A stretch of 8,387 nt of DNA from an uncultured Clostridia bacterium (GTDB lineage Bacteria > Bacillota_A > Clostridia > Christensenellales > Aristaeellaceae), in NCBI GenBank assembly GCA_946408865.1, contig CAMJTZ010000077.1:1-8387 (forward strand), in the 5' to 3' direction. Made by a program: the position numbers and the translations under genes. The notes under the pieces were generated by a model. It was not told where the DNA came from and did not search any database. It worked only from the letters and a program-made list of their open reading frames with translations. Shown piece after piece: positions 1 through 6,172 of the stretch; position 1 is the first letter of the stretch; the number at the start of each line of letters is the position of its first letter.

Positions 1-656
1 TTCTTGGTCAGTGTAATCAGGGAATTGTGATCCCATTTGGTCATCGTGTAGGGGCCGTTGCAGACATAGGTTTTCGGATCGGTAGCCCAGGATTCGCTGG
101 CCACAACGTCTTCACGGACAGGCAGGAAGGACGGGAAAGCAAGCAGTTCGTTCCAGTAGGACACATCATTGTTCAGCGTCACCACCAGCGTCTTGTCGTC
201 CGTTGCTTCCACAGCCAGATCGTTCGGGTAGCCTTTCACTACTTCGAACATATAGCCATAGTCGGCGCCCAGCGCTTCAGAAGAGGCACGCTTCCAGGCG
301 AACTCAAAATCCTTGGCGGTCAGATCCTTGCCGTCAGACCATTTCAGGCCGTCCACCAGCGTGTAGGTATAGGTGGCAGTGCCGTCTTCGTTGATCACGG
401 CAGCGGGCAGTTCGGTCGCACAGGCAGGAACAATCACCAGCGCACCGTTTTCATCCTGTGCCCAGGTGGACAGACCGGCAAACAGATGCGCGATCATGGT
501 AGCGCCGTCTACAGCGGAGTTCAGAGCGGGATCCAGAGTGTCCGGCTCGGAAGCGATGCAGACGTTGATGGATGTCTTGGCTTCTTCTGCGGAAGCAGCC
601 AGGACGCAGGACAGTGCCAGCAGCACTGCCAGCAGCAACGCAGCAAACTTTTTCAT
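1..656 (-). CDS. oppA: Peptide ABC transporter substrate-binding protein (OppA/DppA type), N-terminal part
   Basis: This is the extracellular peptide-capturing subunit of the importer; the gene runs off the left edge, leaving 218 residues visible. The start is ATG at 656, with AGGAGG seven bases upstream. Residues 1-23 form a signal peptide: MKK, a leucine/alanine core, then a likely signal peptidase I site after ASA (residues 21-23). Residues 38-62 (EPDTLDPALNS, then HLFAGL) and 91-123 (DGTATYTYTL, LKWSDGKDLTAKDFEFAWKR) are hallmarks of the SBP_bac_5 family, and NGPYTMTKW lies at 200-208. The family is usually about 500-600 residues, so more than half is outside the window. The only cysteine in the signal region (C17, context LALSC) does not fit a canonical lipobox, so membrane anchoring is uncertain. 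It is last in the operon, after oppF. The family call is firm; oligopeptide versus dipeptide specificity cannot be told. Confidence 0.95.
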   Translation of the reverse strand, partial: MKKFAALLLAVLLALSCVLAASAEEAKTSINVCIASEPDTLDPALNSAVDGATMIAHLFAGLSTWAQDENGALVIVPACATELPAAVINEDGTATYTYTLVDGLKWSDGKDLTAKDFEFAWKRASSEALGADYGYMFEVVKGYPNDLAVEATDDKTLVVTLNNDVSYWNELLAFPSFLPVREDVVASESWATDPKTYVCNGPYTMTKWDHNSLITLTK

Positions 657-663
657 GGGTATA

Positions 664-669
664 CCTCCT
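664..669 (-). promoter_or_regulatory. Strong ribosome binding site of oppA
   Basis: AGGAGG on the minus strand, seven bases before the ATG at 656, is a full match to the anti-Shine-Dalgarno core. The stretch between it and the hairpin at 687-702 is A/T-rich, which would keep it unpaired. This site fixes the oppA start and is the best ribosome binding site in the operon, fitting the need for excess binding protein. Confidence 0.85.
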
Positions 670-686
670 AAAATAATATTTCATCA

Positions 687-702
687 ATGCGGTTTTCCGC
701 AT
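687..702 (-). repeat. Intergenic hairpin upstream of oppA
   Basis: A perfect 6-bp inverted repeat with a 4-base loop (minus strand ATGCGG-AAAA-CCGCAT) lies between oppF and oppA. It is not followed directly by a U-run; the next bases read TGATGAAATATTATTTT. A simple terminator is therefore unlikely, and an mRNA-stabilising or processing hairpin at the 5' side of oppA is a better guess. Confidence 0.55.
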
Positions 703-712
703 GAATGAACCT

Positions 713-728
713 GATAAGCGGCCTTATC
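713..728 (-). repeat. Hairpin overlapping the oppF stop codon
   Basis: A perfect 6-bp inverted repeat with a 4-base loop (minus strand GATAAG-GCCG-CTTATC) includes the TAA stop of oppF at 726-724. Ten bases separate it from the hairpin at 687-702. It could act as a 3' stabiliser of the upstream mRNA or as part of a processing site; no U-tract follows it. Confidence 0.45.
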
Positions 729-1704
729 CGATTTCGTTAAGCCGGTGGCATGCCACAAAGTGTCCGCTTTCAGCCTCGCGCAGTTCAGGCATGCTTTCAG
801 CGCACTGTTCCGATGCATATGGGCAGCGTGTTCTGAAAGGGCATCCGGAAGGTGCGTTCAGCGGACTGGGGATATCTCCCGTCAGAACAATCCGCTTGTT
901 TTCTCTGGCCTTCCGGGGATCCGGCAGCGGAACTGCGCTGAGCAGAGAACGTGAGTAGGGATGAAGCGGATGGTGATAAATCTCTTCGGCATCTGCAATC
1001 TCGACCATTTTACCCAGATACATGACAGCAATCCGGTTGGAGATATGCCGGACCACCAGCAGATCATGGGCTATGAAGAGATAGGTCAGCTTTAACTGAT
1101 CCTGCAGATCCTCAAACATATTGATAACCTGAGCCTGTATCGAAACATCCAGGGCTGAAACCGGTTCATCGCATACAATGAATTCAGGATTCACGGCCAG
1201 TGCGCGGGCTATGCCGATCCGCTGCCGCTGCCCGCCTGAAAACTCATGAGCATATCTGGAAGCATGCTCGCTGTTCAGTCCCACATATTTGAGAAGTTCC
1301 AGCACCCGTTCGTTCCGTTCCTTTTTTGTCCCATACAGATGATGAACATCCAGCGGCTCCGCAACAATATCCGTCACGGTCATCCGCGGATTCAGGGAAG
1401 AATACGGATCCTGAAAAACCATTGTGGCTTTTTTGCGGAATTCCCGCAAACTGCTCTTGCTGTCGATTTCCGTTCCGTCATAGATCACTTTTCCGCCTGT
1501 GGGCTTATACAGATGGAGAATCGAACGGCCGACCGTTGTCTTCCCGCATCCGGATTCTCCAACCAGGCCGAGCGTTTCACCCTTTCGGATAGAAAAGGAA
1601 ACGCCGTCAACTGCTTTCAGGGGTTTCGAGCGGAAAAAGCCGGTGTTGACGTCAAAATACTGTTTCAGATCCTGCACCTCAAGCAGTACCCTGTTTTCAC
1701 TCAT
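724..1704 (-). CDS. oppF: Peptide ABC transporter ATP-binding protein OppF
   Basis: One of two cytoplasmic ATPase subunits driving peptide import, 326 residues, normal for the family. Visible motifs are Walker [10 protein letters not shown] (49-57), Q-loop glutamine Q98 in VFQDP, signature FSGGQRQR (155-162), Walker B FIVCDEP with catalytic E180, and H-loop H213 in AHD. The C-terminal oligopeptide-transporter domain holds GCPFRTRCP (287-295). Four cysteines, C288, C294, C301 and C319, match the [4Fe-4S]-type cluster motif known from DppD/DppF-like ATPases. The ATG at 1704 lies inside the end of oppD, giving an 8-base overlap that implies translational coupling, and GGGGGGAAAG precedes it. The F rather than D assignment rests on the FSGGQ signature and on position after oppD. 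ATPase identity is certain; the exact substrate is not. Confidence 0.96.
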   Translation of the reverse strand: MSENRVLLEVQDLKQYFDVNTGFFRSKPLKAVDGVSFSIRKGETLGLVGESGCGKTTVGRSILHLYKPTGGKVIYDGTEIDSKSSLREFRKKATMVFQDPYSSLNPRMTVTDIVAEPLDVHHLYGTKKERNERVLELLKYVGLNSEHASRYAHEFSGGQRQRIGIARALAVNPEFIVCDEPVSALDVSIQAQVINMFEDLQDQLKLTYLFIAHDLLVVRHISNRIAVMYLGKMVEIADAEEIYHHPLHPYSRSLLSAVPLPDPRKARENKRIVLTGDIPSPLNAPSGCPFRTRCPYASEQCAESMPELREAESGHFVACHRLNEIG

Positions 1705-2767
1705 CCGCTTTCCCCCCTTCCAGTGTAACGATTCCCTGATCCACCAGGTTTTTCACATTGATCCAGCAGCGGGAAATATGATCCTCCCCAACCCACATTT
1801 CTTCCGCGCGCCGGGTCAGGCAGACTTTCAGCGCATGGTCGCATCTTGGCGCGAAGGGACATCCGGCAGGCATGTTCAGCAGATCAATCGGGGTGCCCGT
1901 AATCGGCTGAAGCCGCATGCCGTTATTGTCGTCCCGTGGAATCGACCTCATCAGTCCTTTTGTATATTCATGTGCGGGATGGTAGAAGATTGCGTCTGCC
2001 GTTCCGCGTTCGCAGACGGATCCCGCATACATTACAATCACTTCATCACACAGCTGCGCAATCACGCCCAGGTCGTGGGTAATCATGATAATCGCCATGC
2101 CAAGCTGTTTCTGCAGGCTCTGCATCAGTTCCAGAATCTGCGCCTGAATCGTCACGTCCAGTGCGGTTGTCGGTTCGTCCGCGATCAGGATATCCGGTTC
2201 ACATGCCAGCGCCATCGCGATCATGACCCGCTGCCGCATTCCGCCTGACAGCTCATAGGGATATTGTTTCAGCCGCTTTTCAGGTTCATTGACGTTGACC
2301 AGCTTCAGCATCTCGAGCGCCCGGTCCTTCGCCTGCTTTCTGTCACGGGCAGTATGAAGGACAATCGCTTCCTCCAGCTGATGTCCGATTGTATAGGTCG
2401 GATTCAAAGAAGTCATGGGATCCTGGAAGATGATGGAGATACGGTCTCCCCGGACCGCCCGCATTTCTTTTTCATCGAGCCCGACCAGTTCCTTTCCGTC
2501 CAGCCGGATACTTCCGCTGACAATCTTTCCGGTAGGTGCCAGAATCTGCATGATGGAATAGGCGGTCACGGACTTTCCGGAACCGGATTCACCTACAATC
2601 CCAAGTACCTTCCCGCGGTCCAGCGTAAAGGATACCCCGTCTACCGCCTTCACTTCGCCAGCGTCGGTAAAAAATGAAGTGTGCAGGTCCCGTACCGCAA
2701 GCAGGGGCTGTTTTTCCCCGTCATCCCGGTACTCCGGAGCATCCTTTTTCAGATCAATTGAGGACAT
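1697..2767 (-). CDS. oppD: Peptide ABC transporter ATP-binding protein OppD
   Basis: Partner ATPase of OppF, 356 residues. The order of motifs is Walker A GESGSGKS (59-66), Q115 in [11 protein letters not shown], signature LSGGMRQR (173-180), Walker B ILIADEP with E198, and H231 in [18 protein letters not shown] is the typical OppD/DppD form. The C-terminal domain has AGCPFAPRC (301-309), and cysteines C303, C309, C316 and C334 show exactly the spacing seen in OppF (X5, X6, X17), suggesting an iron-sulfur cluster. The ATG at 2767 has only a weak, distant Shine-Dalgarno (AAAGG about 12 bases away) in a 41-base gap after oppC. No in-frame alternative start lies just upstream, so the start is kept. 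The stop overlaps the oppF start by 8 bases. Confidence 0.96.
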   Translation of the reverse strand: MSSIDLKKDAPEYRDDGEKQPLLAVRDLHTSFFTDAGEVKAVDGVSFTLDRGKVLGIVGESGSGKSVTAYSIMQILAPTGKIVSGSIRLDGKELVGLDEKEMRAVRGDRISIIFQDPMTSLNPTYTIGHQLEEAIVLHTARDRKQAKDRALEMLKLVNVNEPEKRLKQYPYELSGGMRQRVMIAMALACEPDILIADEPTTALDVTIQAQILELMQSLQKQLGMAIIMITHDLGVIAQLCDEVIVMYAGSVCERGTADAIFYHPAHEYTKGLMRSIPRDDNNGMRLQPITGTPIDLLNMPAGCPFAPRCDHALKVCLTRRAEEMWVGEDHISRCWINVKNLVDQGIVTLEGGKADE

Positions 2768-2808
2768 ATCAGTATCTGACCTTTCGATTTTTTCTGCGCC
2801 TCGCTGTT

Positions 2809-3867
2809 TCAGGCATTCAGTTTCGGATCAAAAGCATCCCGCAGACCGTCGCCGAAAAGGTTCAGCGACAGAACGATCAGGCAGATCGCAACTGCCGGGA
2901 TCACCAGCCGGTATGTATAGGTTGTGATGCCGCTCAGAGCGTCTGATGCCAGGGATCCGAGAGAAGGCATCGGCGCGTTGACGCCCAGACCCATGAAAGA
3001 AAGGAAGCTCTCCGTAAAAATTGCGTTCGGGATCTGCAGAGCCGTGGAAATAATGATGACGGAAATACAGTTCGGCAGCAGGTGCTTGCGAATAATCCAT
3101 CTGCCTTTTGCGCCTGTCGTCCGGGCTGACAGAACATACTCCTGCTCGCGCAGTGACAGAATCTGTCCCCGGATCAGCCGCGCCATACTGACCCAGTACA
3201 GCAGGCCGAAAACAATAAACATGGAAATAATATTGGAGCCGATCCTCTCCAGAATTGTTCCCTCGACGTTCAGGGTTTTCCCCAGTACAACAGCCAGCAG
3301 AATAATAACCAGCATATCCGGCAGGGAGTAAATGATATCCACGATCCGCATAATCGCAATATCCACCTTCCCGCCGAAGTATCCCGCAATCGACCCGATT
3401 GTCATTCCGATGACAAGGACAATCAGGCTCGCGAAGAAGCCGACCGCCAGGGAAATCCTCGCTCCGTAGACCACCCGGATAAAATAATCCCGGCCGTGGG
3501 AATCTGTCCCGAACACATGCGGGAAAATCTTCTCCCCATCTTCCATGCGTTTCATTTCGGTCTTTCCGTAAGTAAACGGGGCCAGATTATTGTAGGAGCT
3601 GTCCACAGGTTTTCCCGGCCGGACGCCAAGCATCTGATCATAGGAGTATGGCCAGAACATCGGCACAACAATAACGGCAATGGTAATCAGGATGATTACA
3701 ATCAGGCTCAGCGTAGCCACTTTGTTTTTCAGCAGCCGGCGGCATCCGTCCCGGAAAAAAGTACTGGAAGGCCGCATACGGGAAATATAAGCCTTTTCCG
3801 CCTCTGTCGCAGGCTCAAACATTTTCGGATTCAGCTGAAGGCTGAAGGGTTTACGTGCATCAAACAT
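2809..3867 (-). CDS. oppC: Peptide ABC transporter permease OppC
   Basis: Second membrane channel subunit, 352 residues. A cytoplasmic N-terminal stretch of about 48 residues is followed by a first membrane helix (about 50-72), a long extracytoplasmic loop, and then the family marker FGTDSHGRDYFIR (119-131). About five more helices follow (about 137-163, 173-196, 211-229, 268-288 and 320-340). The EAA coupling loop that docks on the ATPases reads EYVLSARTTGAKG at 243-255 with HLLPN at 262-266, and ends before the fifth helix. The C-terminal GDGLRDAFDPKL is typical of OppC/DppC. The ATG at 3867 is preceded by GAGGAGG, which overlaps the oppB stop codon region, and the two genes are 15 bases apart. 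Coupled translation with oppB is likely. The family is certain. Confidence 0.96.
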   Translation of the reverse strand: MFDARKPFSLQLNPKMFEPATEAEKAYISRMRPSSTFFRDGCRRLLKNKVATLSLIVIILITIAVIVVPMFWPYSYDQMLGVRPGKPVDSSYNNLAPFTYGKTEMKRMEDGEKIFPHVFGTDSHGRDYFIRVVYGARISLAVGFFASLIVLVIGMTIGSIAGYFGGKVDIAIMRIVDIIYSLPDMLVIILLAVVLGKTLNVEGTILERIGSNIISMFIVFGLLYWVSMARLIRGQILSLREQEYVLSARTTGAKGRWIIRKHLLPNCISVIIISTALQIPNAIFTESFLSFMGLGVNAPMPSLGSLASDALSGITTYTYRLVIPAVAICLIVLSLNLFGDGLRDAFDPKLNA

Positions 3868-3882
3868 TTTTCAGCTTCCTCC

Positions 3883-4812
3883 TCATTCAAATTCAATCCG
3901 GGGATCTGCAACCTTGTACAGAAGATCGCTGACGAGATTCATGATTACAATCAGCGAAGCCAGGATGATTGTCGTCCCCATAATCATTGTGTAATCCCGG
4001 TTGATGATACTGGAAATAAACGCACGTCCGATCCCCGGAATCGCAAAAATCTGTTCGACCACCATGGAACCGGTTACGATGTAGGCCAGCATCGGGCCGA
4101 CGTAGGTGATGACAGGAATCAGCGAGTTTTTCAGCGCGTGCCCAAAGATCATCTTCCCCCGTGAAACGCCCTTTGCCCGGGCAGTCCGGATATAATCCTG
4201 TCCCAGTTCATCCAGCATGGAAGAGCGGGTCAGTCTCGTAATATAACTCATCGGGAACAGTGCCAGCGTAATAATCGGCAGAATCAGTCCTCCCTGCGTT
4301 GCGCCGTTGGCCGGAACCCACCCCAGCCGTACGGAAAAAATAATCAGAAGGAATGAACCGATAATAAAAGACGGCATGGAAACAAAAGCAGTCGTCAGCA
4401 CCATGATAATCTTGTCAAGCACGGTATTCCTGCGGATTGCAGCCAGCGCCCCCAAAACGATACCGATGACGGTCGCAAAGAACGCCGCAATCAGACCCAG
4501 CTGCGCAGAAGTGCGCATTCCGTCTCCGATGATATCAACCACCATCCGGCCCCGTTGTTTAAGCGACGGTCCGAAATCAAACCGGGTTACCACATCCTTC
4601 AGATAGGTACCGTATTGCTCCATCAGAGGTTTGTCGAGTCCGTATTTTGCTTCCAGCGCCGCCTGAGCTTCTTTGGATATCGCCTTCTCACCCACAAAAG
4701 GCCCGCCGGGAACCGCGTGCATCACAAAAAACGTCACCGTGATGACGATCCAGATGGTGAGGATCGCCAGCAGGATCCGCTTCAGGATATAAAACATCAT
4801 CTTGGAACTCAT
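3883..4812 (-). CDS. oppB: Peptide ABC transporter permease OppB
   Basis: First membrane channel subunit and first gene of the operon, 309 residues from the chosen start. ATG at 4812 is preferred because GAGGAG sits seven bases upstream; an in-frame TTG at 4839 would add nine residues but has no good ribosome binding site. The N-terminus MSSKMMFYILKRILLAI begins directly with the first membrane helix (about 8-32), as is usual for OppB/DppB. FDFGPSL (78-84) is the conserved segment after the extracytoplasmic loop, followed by helices at about 101-125, 133-160, 177-192, 232-252 and 278-297. The EAA loop is DYIRTARAKGVSRGK at 206-220. The C-terminal VSDLLYKVADPRI is standard for the family. Nothing is broken or missing. 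Confidence 0.96.
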   Translation of the reverse strand: MSSKMMFYILKRILLAILTIWIVITVTFFVMHAVPGGPFVGEKAISKEAQAALEAKYGLDKPLMEQYGTYLKDVVTRFDFGPSLKQRGRMVVDIIGDGMRTSAQLGLIAAFFATVIGIVLGALAAIRRNTVLDKIIMVLTTAFVSMPSFIIGSFLLIIFSVRLGWVPANGATQGGLILPIITLALFPMSYITRLTRSSMLDELGQDYIRTARAKGVSRGKMIFGHALKNSLIPVITYVGPMLAYIVTGSMVVEQIFAIPGIGRAFISSIINRDYTMIMGTTIILASLIVIMNLVSDLLYKVADPRIEFE

Positions 4813-4819
4813 GAATCTA

Positions 4820-4825
4820 CTCCTC
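4820..4825 (-). promoter_or_regulatory. Ribosome binding site that fixes the oppB start
   Basis: GAGGAG on the minus strand with seven bases to the ATG at 4812. It lies downstream of the alternative TTG start at 4839, so it supports the shorter protein. It begins just 3' of the leader inverted repeat that ends at 4830, so stem formation there would leave it exposed but crowded. Confidence 0.8.
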
Positions 4826-4829
4826 ACTG

Positions 4830-4893
4830 CCGGAATCAATAGATTTCCTCATGGAAAACTGCAGCCTTGAAATATTGTCCGAGCTGATTCCGG
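4830..4893 (-). repeat. Leader inverted repeat upstream of oppB
   Basis: In the minus-strand leader, CCGGAATCA (4893-4885) is perfectly complementary to TGATTCCGG (4838-4830), giving a 9-bp stem enclosing 46 bases. Inside it lies a smaller hairpin, TTTCC-ATGA-GGAAA (4857-4844). The stem ends four bases before the Shine-Dalgarno of oppB. The pairing is directly visible; whether it forms in RNA or is instead a pair of protein-binding half-sites is inference. Confidence 0.5.
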
Positions 4894-4914
4894 CGTCCGC
4901 AGGCTTGTCATAAT

Positions 4915-4943
4915 ACTTTATACACAGACAGTCTTTTCGTCAA
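4915..4943 (-). promoter_or_regulatory. Candidate sigma-A-type promoter of the opp operon
   Basis: TTGACG (4943-4938) matches the -35 consensus at five of six positions. It is followed by a 17-base spacer and TAAAGT (4920-4915), which matches the -10 consensus at four of six. An overlapping TATAAA (4922-4917) is a better -10 but would give only 15 bases of spacing. A T-rich stretch at about 4953-4980 lies upstream. The location, after the terminator of the previous unit and before oppB, is right. It predicts a leader of roughly 90-100 bases. Confidence 0.5.
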
Positions 4944-4952
4944 TGATTCCGG
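4944..4952 (-). repeat. Third copy of the 9-base leader word, abutting the -35 box
   Basis: CCGGAATCA on the minus strand is identical to the copy at 4885-4893 and is the reverse complement of the minus-strand word at 4830-4838. It touches the TTGACG hexamer directly. Position and repetition suggest a possible operator, but no known regulator site is recognised. The rest of the 290-base gene-free stretch 4813-5102 holds the promoter, the leader inverted repeat and the terminator; I see no RNA gene or riboswitch in it. Confidence 0.4.
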
Positions 4953-5030
4953 AAAAAGAATACGAAAAACACCAAAAATACAATTTGAATCCGAGGTGTC
5001 TGACTCCGTCCCCCGGAAATACCGGAATAC

Positions 5031-5052
5031 AAAAAAAGGAGCCTGCTCCTTT
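5031..5052 (-). terminator. Intrinsic terminator after the coiled-coil gene
   Basis: On the minus strand AAAGGAGC-AG-GCTCCTTT forms a 7-8 bp stem (5052-5035) whose 3' arm runs into seven consecutive Ts (5037-5031). It lies about 50 bases after the stop at 5103 and upstream of the opp promoter, so it separates the two transcription units. On the plus strand the hairpin is not followed by a T-run, so it works in one direction. Confidence 0.85.
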
Positions 5053-5102
5053 GTGGACGTGAAGCAGGATCTCCCGTTTTTCTTTTTTCCCCGGAACTTC
5101 GG

Positions 5103-6080
5103 TTACAGTTCTTTTCTTTTGTCATCCGGTTTTGCATTCTTCTTTTTTTTCTTTTTCTTTTTGTCGCCGGACTTTTTCATGGATTTCTTTTTGCTCTTTG
5201 GTTCCATTTCCAGGGCCTCCAGGGCTGCGGCCCATTCTTCTTCCATCCGCTCCTGCGCGTCTTCTTCCTTCGGCTCGTCCATTGGCTCTTCGGCTTTCGC
5301 CTCTTCCTCCGGCTCGTCCTTTGGCTCTTTGGCTTCCGCTTCCTCCGCCGGCTCGTCCTTTGATTCTCCGGCGTCTGCTTCTTCCTTCGGCTCGTCCTTT
5401 GGTTCTTTGGTTTTCTCTTTTTTCTTCGGCTTGTCCTTTGGTGCTTCAGCGTCTGCTTCTTCTTCCTTCAGTTTTTCCTTTTTCTCTTCCTCTTCTTCCG
5501 GAGCGCCGAACAGGATCCGGTTGCCGTCTTCGTGAGGAAGCATGCCTGTCTCCTGCTTCAGCTCGTTGACCATTCTGCAGCCGAATTCCGTCTTCAGATC
5601 CACCGCTTCACCGGAAAACAGCTGCTTTCCGGTAGCGGAAGCCACCTTGCCCAGCGCATCCATCAGTACTTTGATCTGATTCAGGTAATAGTTGTAGGTC
5701 TCGCTGAAGGTATTGACGGTCTCGGAAACATATTCCTCCGTGTCCTGTTTCTGCTGCGCAATTTCGTCATTGAACTGACGGCGCGCATGGACTTCTTCCT
5801 TCGCGTAATTTTCTTCCTTTGTCTGCATGCTGCCGTCAAATTCCTGGTTTTTCCGGAGATACAGCTCTTTCAGACCCTTGTACTCGGCAAGCGTTTCCTG
5901 GGCTTCCCGCTTCAGGGTTTCCAGTTCTGACTGCGCAAGTTTCTCCTCCAGCTCGGAAATCCTGGCCCGGGCTTTTTCCAGGTCTTTTTCCATGCCTTTA
6001 TTCTTTTCGGCAAGCTTGTCCATACTTTCTTTCAGATGCTGCATCCGAAGTTCGTATTCCTGTTCCTTTCTGTTAAACAT
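5103..6080 (-). CDS. Uncharacterised coiled-coil protein with charged 13-residue repeats and lysine-rich tail
   Basis: I do not recognise this 325-residue protein. ATG at 6080 follows AAAGGAGA with good spacing, so translation is credible. There is no signal peptide or membrane helix, so it should be cytoplasmic. Residues about 5-95 are a highly charged heptad-like coiled coil (for example KDLEKARARISELEEKLAQ). Residues about 96-195 look like a more ordinary helical core (SETVNTFSETYNYYLNQIK, then LKTEFGCRMVNELKQETGM). Residues 206-270 hold five 13-residue units near EEAxAxEPKDEP, acidic and probably disordered. Residues 296-325 are strongly basic, with eight consecutive lysines at 307-314. 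The shape suggests a scaffold or a nucleic-acid or membrane-surface binding protein, but that is inference. It follows the MATE gene by 92 bases that contain no clear promoter or terminator, and it ends the transcription unit. Confidence 0.8.
   Translation of the reverse strand: MFNRKEQEYELRMQHLKESMDKLAEKNKGMEKDLEKARARISELEEKLAQSELETLKREAQETLAEYKGLKELYLRKNQEFDGSMQTKEENYAKEEVHARRQFNDEIAQQKQDTEEYVSETVNTFSETYNYYLNQIKVLMDALGKVASATGKQLFSGEAVDLKTEFGCRMVNELKQETGMLPHEDGNRILFGAPEEEEEKKEKLKEEEADAEAPKDKPKKKEKTKEPKDEPKEEADAGESKDEPAEEAEAKEPKDEPEEEAKAEEPMDEPKEEDAQERMEEEWAAALEALEMEPKSKKKSMKKSGDKKKKKKKKNAKPDDKRKEL
5272..5466 (-). repeat. Five imperfect 39-bp tandem repeats within the coiled-coil gene
   Basis: Units start at 5272, 5311, 5350, 5389 and 5428, each exactly 39 bases. 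Every unit opens on the plus strand with GGCTCGTCC or, in the last, GGCTTGTCC. They keep the reading frame and encode the 13-residue EPKDEP-type units. Units differ by substitutions rather than length changes, so the array is not freshly expanded. Confidence 0.9.
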
Positions 6081-6172
6081 GTTGTGTCTCCTTTCTGATT
6101 TGCAGTTTTTTTACTTCTCTCCTGTGCCTGGTTTTTTCAGCCTCGCAGCAGTGAGTCTGAATTTTCAAAAGT

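Noticed and set aside
657..686. TATTAT (minus strand, about 679-674) as a -10 box of a private oppA promoter
   Set aside because: No acceptable -35 hexamer lies 16-18 bases upstream; the sequence there is part of the hairpin.
451..702. Minus-strand 83-residue open frame
   Set aside because: It is out of frame with the clear signal peptide and SBP_bac_5 sequence of oppA, which has the ribosome binding site.
4813..4839. TTG at 4839 as the oppB start
   Set aside because: The good Shine-Dalgarno at 4820-4825 serves the ATG at 4812, and OppB proteins normally begin just before the first membrane helix.
4996..5569. Plus-strand open frames rich in Ser, Phe, Leu and Pro opposite the coiled-coil gene
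   Set aside because: They are antisense shadows of the Glu/Lys-rich repeat and tail codons; they have no family signal and the minus-strand gene has a strong ribosome binding site.
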